Both the position numbers and the translations under genes were made by a program. The notes beneath the pieces are model-generated. The model did not search any database. It saw nothing but the letters and a program-made list of their open reading frames with translations, and was not told where the DNA came from. Positions 22,797 to 35,069 of a DNA stretch of 64,000 bases are shown in pieces; within the stretch, counting starts at the first letter, position 1, and every line of letters begins with the position of its first letter. This stretch comes from Gracilariopsis chorda (taxonomy: Eukaryota; Rhodophyta; Florideophyceae; Gracilariales; Gracilariaceae), in assembly GCA_003194525.1 (NCBI GenBank), contig NBIV01000086.1, positions 124,001-188,000 on the forward strand, in the 5' to 3' direction.

Positions 22797-25285
22797 CTCA
22801 CCTTGGTTCACACCTCACAGCTTTTCGTTCTACACTCGCACACATATATACCATCGCCGCTCTTGCTGCCTGTGCGTTTTCGTCACATGCACCTTTCTGC
22901 ATCATGTATCCGCTTTGGTCGTTGCTCATCAAAGCGCTGTTCCCATTCATTCATGCACGAACTGTTTCCAAAAGCGGTGCTTTTCCTCTTTTATTCGTCC
23001 TCACATGCATATACATATATATATATATACGTATACGGGCGGAAGCAACAGTCATGTGTGTTTACCGTCGTACGCCCTTCTTGCTTCATCCGTCAGATTT
23101 ATTTCTTTCACCTCACCTTCCAAACGTTGTCCGCTCTATTCGCCGTGGCTACCAAAGATGGAAACACCCAGTCATACACATCCCCCGTTGTGATATGTCC
23201 TGTGCCGTTTCCTAAATCGTCAACCCAACGTAACTACGGGTCGTGCCATCCCATTGGTTCTTCAAGTTGAAGAGCAGCGCGGAGGTATCTTGAGTTTCCA
23301 TATTTGTCCCACACTCATCTTTTTGGACTCTGCTATCTTTTTTATTTCACTGTGCGTTTTCTGCACACGGTTCTCCCCGCCGCTTTTTGCTTTGATCCGA
23401 GAAAAAGGTATCGTTTTCAGCCGCGAATACGACGTACAATAAGGTTTCATGAGTCGCTTGTTGATGGCGAAGCCCTAATTGCCCTGTGCCCCTCTGTCAG
23501 TTTCAATCATGTATGGCTATCCCGTCCCTATCTTACACCGTCCTGGCTTGAACATATTTTTCTTGTATCAAGCTTTGAAGCCGTCATCCGTCTTTCTAAG
23601 CCATGAAAACAATCGTACGAATAATATACCTCTCCATTGCAACGAAAGCAGGCACAACAATATCTCAGATGCCGTTTTACTGCCAATAACAAGACGGAAA
23701 GAGCCCAAGTCACTCGAAACTGCATCACATAACCCGCACTGATGTTACATACCAGCCAAGGTAAGTAGGGTGGAACAAGTGCCTTACATTCATCTCCCAG
23801 CCGTGAGAGACATCTCCTTCAACAAACAACGCATCGAAAAACACAGCGTGGATGTTATACGCATGTCCCGCACACCACGTGTCACCGACGATACACAACT
23901 GCTCCGTGAAAGATGTCCTAGTCGACTGTCTGGCTACACTTTCCCCAGCCTTCACTTTTACGTCTTTCTTGCACGTTCCACCTGTATACAAAAAGATCAA
24001 TGAAGTGTGCGTAGTTTTAGTCTATACCTGACATATAATAAATAATATGACAAATCTTATAATAGCAAGCCTACCAGCAAGCGTACCGGAGAGCTATGTC
24101 GTCAAAAAAAAACTTAAAGGCAACTTGTGCGCTCTTGGCATCGCTACCGGCTTTTTCATTCCCATTTTCGGCATCCATATCGATCCGCAGATTTCTTTTT
24201 TCATTTCTATACGCCGCAAAAACAGATACCGTAGTAGAAACCGTATACTGAAATTCTAGTCGGCATTGACGTTGCCATTGGCCAATAAGAGTCGTGGAGC
24301 TATACTGCCTGCAGCACGGGTGGCTGTTGTTATGGTTACCAGCGGTACAACGGTACGAAGGTAGCCATCATACAGGCTCTATTTGAGAAATGGGTTAATT
24401 TGAGACGAGTTGGTTGCCAAACAGATCGCTAACGTAGAGTAAGAACCTGTTTTTCGTTTTTGTAATCAGCCAAGTTTTGGTTTGGTAAAATTGAAACTTC
24501 TAGCGCAGATCCAAACTACGGGCGTTTTTCTATCAAAGTGTCAATGTCAGACGCGTTGTGTTTTTGAAAGTGCCAGAATCGTCAAAACTGTAGCTCTTTT
24601 CCATGGCATGGAAACTTGAAAGTGAAATACTCAAAGTTGAAAGCTCGTGCGTTCTCTTCGCAGAAGAAGGAAAAGCGCTTAGACTGTACAAAGAAGCATA
24701 TTAGCTATGGTAAACGTTTCTTGTGTAGCTGTTGCCTTTTTTTCAAAATACGCAGACCAAACGTCTTAGCCGTTAAAGAAGCAATAATGTCCGTCATCTT
24801 CACATTTCCGCAACTAATAAGTTTGTTTTGCAATACTCCGTTCTATTGTGGTTCAAACTAACAAGATCCAGTGCCAATATGACAAAAAAAGGAAGATTTA
24901 AAGAGACGATAAAAAAGTGCAACCTCGTCTTTGTCTCAAATTAGCACCTTCTTTGCCTACCATCGATGCTGGCGTACCAAAAGCTGCGCCAAATTTTACA
25001 TATTCTAAGGTCATGAATGTGTTCCGAATTAAGCCATGCTGATTGCTACCAACGATACAAAAACTGCAGCAGGCTCGTAGCCCTCTAAGAGCATCCCCAC
25101 CGGTTGGAGAAGAAATAAGCAAAGAGCTAAATATTTTCAATACTTTTCGTACAAATACTGGTGCGCATGCGCAGTTGCACTCGTTCCAATTTGGCGTTTT
25201 AGCTCCGACATCAACACAATCCACAATTGTTGTAGGAGCTAAAAGCAGAGACGCACTCAAGTTGTGCTGGGCGTAGCGTGCAAGC
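22797..25285. other. No gene recognised
   Basis: Plus-strand ORFs such as 22573-23193 and 22803-23270 are rich in Ser, His, Cys and Phe and look like chance. A TA-rich microsatellite lies at 23011-23036. The last few hundred bases may hold the left end of the DNA transposon that follows, but I found no terminal inverted repeat. Confidence 0.4.
23011..23036. repeat. AT dinucleotide microsatellite
   Basis: ATACATATATATATATAT followed by ACGTATAC. Confidence 0.75.
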
Positions 25286-26640
25286 ATGGAACAGAGATGG
25301 TTGCAAGAAGCATCTTCCGACGACATACTGGACATTGTTTCGGATCTAATCGAGTCGGACAGTCAGGACGAACCGATACGTTCTTGGGGAGGCTCGCGCC
25401 CGGGAAGGCCCCGAAATTAGACAGAGGAAGAGAATAAGGGCATGCACGCCTCGTAGCTGATTACTTCTCTTCGAACCCGGTGTACAACGACGAACTACTT
25501 TTCACTACCCCTTTTCGTATGCCATGGTCTCTTCCTGAGAATTGTTAATTCTATTCAAACCGAAGATCCACTCTTTGTTCAAAGAAGGGATTGAACATGG
25601 AAATTGGGGTTAAGCGCACTTGAGAAGGCGACTGATGCAGTTTGTATTTTGGTTTATGGATGTGCTTGTGACTCCGTTGACGAGTATCTACGACTCAGTA
25701 GCACGACCGCTAGTCAATGTCTGCATAATTTCACAAATTCAGTCATTAAATGCTTCGGTGATGAGTACTTGCGGTGTCCAACTGAAACAGACATCAAGAG
25801 AATATTACAGTCCTCAGAAGAGCGAGGTTTCCCGGGGGTGTTAGGCTGCATTGATTGCTGTAAATGAATGTGGAAAAAATTCCTAACTGTGTGACACTGT
25901 CAGTACGAAGGAAAGGAGGGAGATCCAGCTGTAACGTTGGAGGCAATAGCAGATCATTCACTTTGGATATGGCATGCTTTCTTTAGCATGCCTGGTGCGG
26001 GAAACGATATCAACGTTTTAGATGCATCTCCATTAACTAATTAGATGGCCTGTGGACAGTATCCGCCTCCAATAGAATACAATATTTGCGGTCAGCGACG
26101 TAATATTCCATATTGGTTAGCAGACGGTATATACTCTGAATGGCCCGTGTTTGTTCAGTCTTTAACACAGCCTATGACTAGAAAGCAGGAATGCTTCTCA
26201 AAACAACAAGAAGCAGCGAGGAAGGATGTCGAAAGATCATTTGGAGTGCTACAAGCAAAGTGGCACATAATCACAAGACCATGTCGTTTCTAGTCTAAGA
26301 AAAGCATGAGTTTAATCATGAAGTGCTGTATCGTTCTGCACAACATGACTGTTGAGGAACGAGAACGAGAGAACGGAAGACCACTACATGAGCAGAATAT
26401 GTCCACTGCCATTGTAGGAGATGATGCCACTCCACTGTGGACACCACTAATACGAACTGCTAATACACCGCCTGTACCACCGCATGGATCATTGTTGGCG
26501 CTTTGTGCCGCCAACAAGCGTTTCCAAGACATAGCTGAATACCACAAGATAAGAAAATTAGTCATGGATAATCTATGGCAGAAGTATGGTGAGCAGTGGA
26601 ACAACAACGGGGCATTTGAGTTTAACTGTTGTTGTTTAAT
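25286..26640 (+). pseudogene. PIF/Harbinger transposase (decayed)
   Basis: The start is ATG at 25286 (MEQRWLQEASSDD). The GGSRPGRPRN block precedes a TAG. After frame changes come VYGCACDSVDEYLRLSSTT and FTNSVIKCFGDEYLRCPT, then GFPGVLGCIDCCK, the place of the first catalytic Asp (GCID; the family's following His-Trp is lost to a stop). Next are LEAIADHSLWIWHAF and GNDINVLDASPL (second acidic site), then ARKDVERSFGVLQAKWHII with the Glu, and CCIVLHNMTVEERERENG. The order and spacing are those of DDE nucleases of the Harbinger (HARBI1-like) group, which cut out and paste the element. At least four stops or shifts make it inactive. Confidence 0.78.
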
Positions 26641-26778
26641 TTTGTTTGTTTTACAGCCTTTCGCATGCTTGGTGATGGTTTGGCAATTACTCAGCAACAG
26701 CTGCTTATTGACACTTTCCTATAGAATGACCTTATACCAGTTGGCTATAAGGACAGCTGCTTAGTAACGAGATGCTTT

Positions 26779-27716
26779 CTAATTACCAGTCTCTGTAACC
26801 TCTCCAGGAAACATAATGCCCCCAGATATATCGCTTTTATGCCGAGTCTCACCAACATCGTTTGTTTCCGTAACTTCACCTGTAAAACGAACACTTTGAG
26901 AAGTCATATCTGATGCCCTTTGGGAAGAAACCGATCCCTCATTCATTGAAGGGAACACAGGGAACTGTCGCGAATTGCTGTTAGGGGCGGCACCACTATT
27001 GTTTCGGTTCACATCTGGGGGCGTTGTAAAAGCTATGTTTTGATCCGCAGTTCCCTGCGTCGCCAAGACGCTTGAAATTCCATTAGATCCTGGGTACTGT
27101 CTTTCTTTCTCGAGCTCTTTCTGACGACGACGGGCGTTCACAATGGCTTCTTGGCGTCCCAAGCGAAAATATTCCAACGTCTCGTCCTCGTTCACCCCTT
27201 TAGAAGCGTTCGAAAACAAAAGGATCTCGTTCTGTCTGTCCAAAGCGGCATTGCGTTGGCGTTGCAATTCTACAGCTTTTGCAGCAATCTTTAGTTTCTT
27301 GCCCGTAGCTTCTTGCTTGCTAAGCTTCTCTGTGGCCTTATGGCGACCGAGAGGACGCCCAGAACTAGAATACTCAGTAGTTACAGCTCCTTTACTCTCC
27401 ATGGACGTGTCTGTTCTTGTCGCAGATTCATTGCTGGTCGGCTGGCCTTCAGCAGCGCTTTTAAGCGCGAGAGAAACGTGCGGACCTAATGAGCCATTGG
27501 GACAATCATCATCCTCAACATCGTGCGTTCCTGGAGACTGAGTACTGTTCGCGACATTAAACTTCTCATGGTTGCGTAGAATCTGCCAGGCACCGATGAA
27601 CCTAAACGGCTTACCGACATCATTGTAGTAGAATGACCACCGGGAAGGCGGAGTGGTGAGGTAACAAAGGGAATCGGCAGGCAGAGCTCAGACCATTGCT
27701 GGCCAAAATACTCCAC
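26779..27716 (-). pseudogene. Myb/NAM-like DNA-binding partner of Harbinger
   Basis: Convergent with the transposase. One minus-strand frame reads RWSFYYNDVGKPFRFIGAW then QILRNHEKFN (about 27640-27560), a trihelix/Myb-like domain block. A Ser/Thr linker, GRPLGRHKATEKLSKQEATG, and a long charged coiled-coil (KAVELQRQRNAALDRQNEIL, ARRRQKELEKERQ) follow. Harbinger elements encode such a second protein, which binds the ends and carries the transposase to the nucleus. The upstream part lacks an ATG and meets a stop at about 27685, so the gene is incomplete. Confidence 0.6.
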
Positions 27717-27828
27717 GTGGCTAAGCTGGGTGCCGGGGCGGGGGTTATCAGGGGACAGTACAAGTGCCAGGGCATTGTGGCCATAAGTTTTATTATGCTG
27801 CTAATTTTATTTAATTTTTTAGGATAGT

Positions 27829-27889
27829 TTCGGAGGTCAGCGCGCCTTGCCAGCTAGATAAGTTGGCTCGGGGGCGGCCGACCTCCGAA
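27829..27889. repeat. Inverted repeat, 10 bp arms
   Basis: TTCGGAGGTC (27829-27838) and GACCTCCGAA (27880-27889) are exact reverse complements around a GC-rich 41-base interior. It lies between the Harbinger remnant and the next retroelement and could be an end of either. Confidence 0.6.
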
Positions 27890-28272
27890 GAGTAAATGCA
27901 AGCACCATCGCCGTCTTCTTGCCACCATATACAGCCAGTTAAATGCCAAAGGCCTCCAAGCCATCGCTACTATTCTCCCGACCTGTTGAAACTTGAGATC
28001 GCGCCCGCCCATTGCGCCTTGCTGCCACTTGGTGCCCGTGTCACTATTGCACCCATTAGATTGTCACTCCCGTCGCTGGCTCTCTGCCGCTACTACCCAC
28101 TGGTAGGCTACTACCTCAGTTGGCCGAAAAATGTAATACTCTACTAAAAATGATTTTCTGATCTTGTAGTCTAAAGAAACCCCCGTATTGACCCAAAAAA
28201 AACTTTTACGCATAAGACTTCTGCCAATAGATTATTAGTCGACGAAACTGGCTCAAAAGCAACACAAATCGT

Positions 28273-30449
28273 ATGGATAATGAGCAGCCCAACCCAAGGA
28301 ACGAAGACTACCACGGAACCCCTGGTGCAGCTGCACCTCCTGCAGTCGCCGCTACCCCACTGGCCGCCCAAGTGGACAATATAAGTGACCGTACGAGTAC
28401 CAGAAGTCGCTCAGGTGGACGTTTCATAGACCTTGTGGACAATCCCGAAAGGATAATGAAAGACTCGCCATTGGTCGCTGGCGTCGGCACAAAAGTGGAC
28501 CAGGTTCACCTTCCCCAAAGCTGAAAGAATGATGCAGAACAGCCTCAGGACTTCGCAGCCACTGCATCAACCCCCCATATGGTGGACGATGTCGCCGCTC
28601 TCCTATGGCCGCAACACCGCTTTTTGGTCCGAAAAACTGGTGAAGCAAGTCCTCAGAGACCATCTGGATAGAATATTACGGCAGCGCCTTTCCTTTCTGG
28701 CGGACTAGTTGGTTCCTCAGGGTGTCCAATCAGACTTCCTCGTGGAGTCCATTGCCACGACCATCCAAGTGAAAATCACCTGCCTGGCAGGCACATTTCA
28801 CAACCGTCCGGCTGTTTCCCAAAGTTTACCATTAGATGTCCATCGGCCATCATACACCGGACCTCAGGGAGCAGCTATAGAAGTAGCCCCTCGCCTGGGT
28901 ACAGCACAGGAAGGCCCATTGGGTTATATATCACCTGCAGAAGAGAGACTTCAGAGGCAAACTGGGCGCGCGGGAGATAAATCCAATGGACAGCACGGCG
29001 TTCGGTGAGTACCTCGAGGACAATGAAGAGTTCGCTTAAAAAAACTTCGTAGATAACGAGACCCATAGGAAGAAACAACGCAGCCGAAGGCTTAATTTGA
29101 GGACGAACCATCCGAAGAGGCAGCACTAGGACTTGAGCAATGACCATTCGGAATCGTCGGACTCTTCCAACACCGATACAGATGAGGCCGATGGTCGGCA
29201 CCTGAAACCATTGGTCACGAGTAATGAGCTTTTCCAGAAGGTCTTAGACGTGTAAATGTACCGCTTGACGGATCGGTCTACGCGGTACTCCTTTTCGGTC
29301 GCCAAGAAGATTGCCAGATAGGCCAAGAGAATGCAACTGACCTTCTGGACAAGTTTTTTGGGAAGGATTCCAATACAGTTCTTAAGTTCTTGAGCTCGTT
29401 CTAGGTGGCCTGTGACCAGAATGGAGTCCATGAGGGAGCTGCACTCTATTGCTTCCAGCTTTTCTTAAGTGGACAAGCGAAAGACCAAGTAATTGCCAAG
29501 AACTCCGGCTCGGCCAACCCCATTGATGCCCGACATCGGGAGCTTCTGAGGACCTATCCGGAGGTTGTTTATTACCTGTTCGAAACGTATGCGACTGACT
29601 ACCACATAATGGGTGCCTACCAGGACGTAGTTAGCTACCACTAGAGCTCGAACATGTCGGAAATGGACTACACCGTCCAACTTTGGACTAGAGCCTGCAG
29701 GTGCGGGAATGTGTTCCCCAAGGATCGGCTGAAGTGACATTTTATCGCAGGGTTGCTCCCTGCGAAACGGACTCATGTCCGAAACCACTACACTGCCCAC
29801 CCAGACTTGACGCTGCGTCAACTGGTGACGTATGCCGAAGGATACGGCAAGACCTATAGGACTTCCCGTCGAACGTGTGACGCAGACGCCAGGGTTCGTG
29901 CAAGACTCCTATCCAGGGGACTGAAGGACCACATTGGTAGAGTCCGCATCGGGGTTGGACTGGGCCTTGGGACATTCCGACATCATGGATGCTCTTGCGG
30001 TGAGCTTGTTCTCAGCTCCGTCAGGAGCACCATGGGCCTTTTCGTCAGAAACGACCACCCCATCGACCCCGGCCACACCCCGTTATTCTCCAATTGCCCC
30101 CAAGAGGGACATCATTACGAAGTCCAATCAGTCCTGTTATATATGCCTTTCCACCTCCCGACCGTGTGACTGCATAAAAGACATGCCTGAGGACATCCGC
30201 AAGAGGATTATGGCACGGAGGGAGGAGAACTACCAGGTGCGCCGAGCCAAGGGTTACTTCCGGAGGACCTTCACTCCAAGAACTACTGGGACGCCAGGGA
30301 GCTCCAAGTACGTGACTCCGCTCACCACACCGGTGAAACCACCTCAGGTCAACATGGCTGAAGACCCGAAGGATAGCGTCGAATACCTGGACGTACAAGG
30401 CGATACCACGGTGCCCACGCCACAGGAAAACGACCGGAGGGACACATAG
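28273..30449 (+). pseudogene. Gag region of element C
   Basis: Starts at ATG 28273 (MDNEQPNPRNEDYHG). Gag-like blocks are scattered in different frames: LYCFQLFLSGQAKDQVIAKN (29440-29500), FIAGLLPAKRTHVRNHYTAH (about 29742-29800) and a Cys motif CYICLSTSRPCDC followed by MPEDIRKRIMARREENYQ (30140-30230), in the place of a zinc knuckle. Numerous stops. Confidence 0.5.
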
Positions 30450-30538
30450 AGGCGTGTGGTCTCTCTCAAAACTGCCGCCTCAAACCATCAGACTCGCGCA
30501 CCACAGAAGCCGAGAAATGAAAGAAACTAGAGGACGAA

Positions 30539-31468
30539 ATGACAGTGGTCTCGAGTCGGGTGTATGCTGTGGATCAATGGGAAGACCTGTGGGATGCCTT
30601 TTGTGTCCTAAGGAAGGATAATTACAAGGTAAATGGAACTTTGGGACTGCAGGCCAGCACCACAAGGACGTTTACGGCCGTGTTGGATACTGGAGCAGGC
30701 CCCAATCCGGTACATCTGAAGGTCTTACCATTGGGCTGGGAAAGGACGGTAGAAGACAAAAAGTCACCGAAAATAACGGACGCATCACGTTGGCTGATGG
30801 ATATTCGTGGAATACTACCGCTTTATGTCCAACTGGGTCACCTGAAAGTTAAGACTTGGTTTCTTGCCTGTCCCACGAGCTTTATTGATAAATATGTAAA
30901 AGCGATCTACCCTGGCCAAAAGAGGGTTGCCTTCCATCGAGGACCACCATTGGCGATCGTTGGCTCGCGCCTGGGTCCCGAGGCTACCCCAGCTAAGGTC
31001 AAGTTTCCCACGAGGACTGTGTCCAACAAGGTCAGATTGGCAAGGGCGATAATCATACTGCCTATGACTCAGGTGGCTGCTGCAGCGGTATGCAAGTCCT
31101 CAGGTCTGGTTTTGTTTCCAAACCATCCCAAGTTGGTAATGAAACACCTATCATTCATGGACAATGGAGTAATGAATGTGGAGCCCAACCGGCCCTTTGC
31201 GGTTACCATGAGCAACTTCAGTGACAAGCCTGCGAGGTTGCCTAAGGGTGCAGTGGTGGGGATATCTATGCCCGCTCCCGTGTCCATAATGGAGATTGAC
31301 GGGGAGGAGTTGTTTCTTGAGGGTGATCCCCGGGCAAATGGAGAAATGACGTCAACCTGGGCGAGGACTTTGAACCATATAGGGATCAAGTCATTGACCT
31401 CCTCAAGGGATTCGCTGGCTTTTGGAGTGGTAGCTGGGCGAAATCGATGCCACAAAGCATCGAATTGA
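30539..31468 (+). pseudogene. Aspartic protease region of element C
   Basis: This 309-codon ORF holds the retropepsin active-site motif TAVLDTGAGPNPVH (Asp in DTGA) near residue 51. LPLYVQLGHLKVKTWFLAC follows, and then a long C-terminal part up to the RT. The protease would release the mature proteins. This stretch is the best preserved part of the element, but it is isolated from RT by a frame break at about 31470. Confidence 0.6.
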
Positions 31469-31532
31469 CCTTAAGGACGCAGCCACGCCCCAATATTAAC
31501 ACCGATATCGAACTTGCCTAAAAAGACGGTAG

Positions 31533-32850
31533 GTGGTGGCCAAGGAGATTGAGAAAATGACATTCGCAGGGGTCATTGAGCGTGCACCACCTTTGGAGGC
31601 CGAATGGGCAAGGCCTTTTGTATTGGTGGCCAAGAAGAACGGGACCGTACGTTTTTGTATTGATGACTGCAAACAAAATGCAGTGACCAAGAGGGATACT
31701 TATCCTATTCCCCGAATGGACGACTGTCTAGATTCCCTTGGGGACGTGCAAATCTTCACCACGCTGGATGCCAATTGTGGTTATTGACAAGTACCCATGG
31801 ACGACAAGGCGAAGTCGCTAACTACATTCACGACCCACGAGGCATTATTCTGATTTTCACGGACGCCTTTTGGTCTCATAAATGCGCCAGCCACTTTCTA
31901 GCGGGCCATGGACATCATTCTGTCCAGGTTCAAATGGAAGTTCGGCTTGGTCCACTTAGATGTTGTGATCATATTCTCCAGGTCCATCGGGGAACATTTC
32001 GCACATGTGAAGGCAGTCCTTAGGTTACTCCAACAGGCGGGCGTAACATTGAAGCTGAAGAATTGTTTCGTCTTTCAGCCCTCGGTGGACTACCTTGGCC
32101 ATGTGGTATTTCCTTGAAAACTACAAGTACCCAAAGCTACAACTCAAGCCATACCGGAAGCACGACCCCCTAGGACCCATACGGAACTGCGTTCCTTCCT
32201 TGGCCTATGCAATGTGTACCGTAGGTTTTTCTCGGGGTTCATGAAAATTGCAGCGCCTGCCAATAAAAGTGCTGAACAAAGGGACCCCTTCGGAGTTTGA
32301 CGAGCTCACGGACCAGCAATATGAGGCCTATCAGAACCTCAGAAACTATTTGTTTAATCCGCAAATCTTGGCGCTACGCGGGGCCAATAAGCCGTATATC
32401 GTGAATACGGATGCATCCATGACCCAAGTAGGCTGTGCTCTTCTACAAGAGCAGGAATTTCGTAAAGATTACCGCCCAATAGGCTACCGGAGTAGTCCCC
32501 TGACCAAGGCCGAAAGGAACTATAGCACAAGTGAAAAGGAGTGTCTGGCTATTGTGTGGTCAGTGCTCCATCTTCGGCCTTATCTGGAAGAAACTCGCTT
32601 TACCATTAGGACAGATCACCACTCCCTTCAGTGGTTACTAAACATGACGGACGCATCCTCCCGTCTGGCCTGATGGAGAATGTGCCTGGCCAAATTCGAC
32701 TATGAAGTAATCTATAGGCCAGAGCTGAAAGATCAGGCCTCCGATGCCCTGTCACGCATTCTGACCGATGGTACAGAGCAAACTCCATTGGACGATGAGA
32801 TTCACACCATCTGGGATGGGCCAAAAGAGACTGACGAGGAGGGAGAGTAA
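31533..32850 (+). pseudogene. Reverse transcriptase-RNase H of element C
   Basis: RT blocks in order: WARPFVLVAKKNGTVRFCID, TKRDTYPIPRMDDCLD, FTTLDANCGY then a TGA, and the catalytic position reads VHLDVVIIFS where the family has YLDDIIVFS, so the second catalytic Asp is replaced. Then comes VDYLGHVV and the connection (LRSFLGLCNVYRRFFSGF). RNase H shows YIVNTDASMTQVGCALLQ, STSEKECLAIVWSV, TIRTDHHSLQWLL and DQASDALSR. Frames shift several times. The Asp change alone would abolish polymerase activity. Confidence 0.72.
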
Positions 32851-33224
32851 CCACAGATGGTTGGGTTGAGAATGGCCGAAGGGAAGGAGTGGTTCCTTAT
32901 TATAAAAGCTGTGGAAAAAGAAACCACAGGTAAACAATGAGGATAAGGCTGTAAACCTTTGTCAACTATCATACTTGCTTGTCATTTGTTCCGAGCATTA
33001 TGCTTTGATCATAAGACGTAAATCTGATTGCACAAGGCCTTGGGCCGAAAAATCACCTTTAGGGATATTGTCAGGTCTCCTTCTCCAATGAGAAAAGTGG
33101 AGATGTTCTCATTTACACATTCTACGGTTGCAGTTTGAATTTGCTATTCAAACCAAGATACATCCGTAATCATATAGCGTTCGTTCTTGACGTATTTATA
33201 TTAGATCTACATGCCTCGTTATGT

Positions 33225-34310
33225 TTCGAGGAACCCCACGTGGGCGTGCTGACCTGTATATGAAACTCGTGTTCAGGATCCGTTAGTGCGGATCCGGAGT
33301 GCTCTGCATATGACTTTTTCTCACACCATGTTGTTTCAAGGCGCCTATCGCATCGCTCAGATTAATCATTACGTAGCCGCTACCTTCCTCCTTTGATTCA
33401 GATTGAATTAGCACCGGATTATTCGCCAAGTCCGCCGTAAGCCACACAGGTTCGTGGAGCCCACGGTACTCGCCAAGGCAGCGGGATGAATCGCGTTAGT
33501 AATCCGCTGTTTATTCGGAGTTGTCGTTCTTTCCTTTACCTCTCCATCGGGATATTCGGCAAGTTGGCTTTAAGCCAAACAGGGTCATGGAGCACAGTGT
33601 AGTTGCCAAAACGGCAGATTGAATCTTGGTAGCAATTCGTTGTTTATTTGTAGTACGCATGTGATTCAGCCAACTCAGTTTGGTACACTTTAAATACTCT
33701 ACTTAGAGACCAGTTCTAGATGCTACACAAGTTCGCGCCAAGGAATGTTATCGTCGTGACTGCTTGAGCATATAAGCATGCACCCTTATCTTTAGTAAAT
33801 ATAGAGGCATCGCAGCTCTCAAGAACACAGTGCATCTTTCATCACTCTCAAGCTACGGCCATGAAGTCAGAACAACGCCGCTAGAAGGTCAGGAAAGCCG
33901 TACCAAACAATATACATACCAATACCGGTCCAATGAAAGTCTACTTCATCATATTTCCTGTTCGTGCAAACTTTCAACCTTTTGATAGAGTTGCTAAGCA
34001 AGTATAAACTCGACATAGCTTTCATTTCAGCCTAATTAGAGAGCAGACAGTGCTTCCTAGAAAAAAGAGCTTGGGGCCTAGTTGATGGGTATAGGTGGAT
34101 GTAAATTAGCTAAGTCATAAAGCGTGCAAAGTTTTTGTCAGCGCCCTCGGTGAACAAAAGGAAGAAACGTTTTGCTGTTGGCACATTTTTGGACTATACG
34201 CACAAGCTAAAATCCACAAAGGAACAAAAGAATAGGCACCATGACTCTACTTCTTCTTTTTTCTTAGGTCTTGAATATATTATGGGGAATATGAATAGGT
34301 GATTGACCGG
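33225..34310 (-). repeat. Dispersed non-coding repeat, copy 1
   Basis: Reverse complement of 62515-63340 over almost its whole length, with a ~300 bp extra stretch (about 33905-34220) and a tandem duplication (33420-33660) that the other copy lacks. Shared landmarks are GGATCCGNACTNNAGGATCC-like words near 33280, TGCTTATATGCTCAAG near 33765 and ATGGTGCCTATT near 34235. No ORF is shared. It could be a solo LTR or a non-autonomous element. Confidence 0.65.
33420..33660. repeat. Degenerate tandem duplication, about 130 bp unit
   Basis: Two consecutive copies of a unit reading TTCGSCAAGT...TAAGCCAMACAGG...TGGAGC...GCCAA...GATTGAATC...CGYTGTTTATT, the first at about 33421-33510 and the second at about 33550-33645. 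Only one unit is present in the other repeat copy near 63050. Confidence 0.55.
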
Positions 34311-34782
34311 AAAACTTCCCACTGGATTTTCCAGAGCGTCGCGGAAGAAGATTTTTTTTAATCTTGTAGAAGTTGTGAAGAGCTAAAAGTTGTTGGGCTG
34401 ACCGAAAGTGTGACAAAACCGATCTACCATGGTTATTCTCTTGAACCCAGTACTCTGGTGGTGTTAGTTACCTGGAGGGTTTGCACTTTCGACCTACTAG
34501 ACTCGCCGAACAGAAAGCGTCGTAATGATCCTTCTACGGCACCTTGGTTCTGCTTAGCTCCTGGTGCCGGACTTTCTGAGTCTACATCACCCCTTCAGCA
34601 ACCATAGAAGATTCTTTTGCTCTGCAGAAGCCTTACAAGGAACAGTAAACAACTTTCAGATCACATTTTTGGATAAACTTCCAACAGTAGAGGATTTGTG
34701 CCGTACAAATTCTCGTACAATTATGGTATACAACAAGGACAGGATGCACAACTGTCATTTGTGGCTATGAAACGCACGAGAA
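34311..34782. other. No gene recognised
   Basis: Short spacer between the dispersed repeat and the second DIRS-like element; small ORFs only. Confidence 0.4.
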
Positions 34783-34985
34783 TTTCGTCATGTGTAGACC
34801 GGAGGTTTATGCTGATGAAACAATAATATATGAATAGCAAGGCCGGCCACGTACTGAGCGTGGCGTGCGCGCCACGTACGGATTGGCTTCATGATCCGAT
34901 TGGGATCCGCATTGGCGCCGCCGCCGGTCCACAAAAGGGAAGAGCGAAGGCAACACCACCGCCGACGGTATGCCTCTCTCTTTGC
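34783..34985 (+). repeat. Terminal direct repeat A1
   Basis: 203 bp beginning TTTCGTCATGTGTAGACCGG and ending CCTCTCTCTTTGC; about 95 percent identical by eye to 38845-39047 with no length difference. Confidence 0.85.
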
Positions 34986-35069
34986 AAAAAGAGAGTCCCC
35001 AGAACTATCTGGCGGTAGGCACTTTTCTACTGTGCGGTCAAACGAGTCCGACCAAGCGCAAGTTGCGCA

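Larger units (their letters stand above)
28273..32850 (+). mobile_element. Decayed Ty3/gypsy-like element C, no integrase seen
   Basis: Gag, protease, RT and RNase H follow in order on the plus strand; after RNase H the frame ends within about 100 bases and no HHCC or DDE motif follows. I found no LTR pair. The protein sequences are unlike those of elements A and the nested pair, so this is a separate gypsy-like lineage. Either the 3' part was lost or the family works without its own integrase. Confidence 0.65.

Noticed and set aside
22129-23270. Several plus-strand ORFs of 100-200 codons
   Set aside because: Biased Ser/His/Cys/Pro composition, overlapping one another and the more protein-like minus ORF, no domain.
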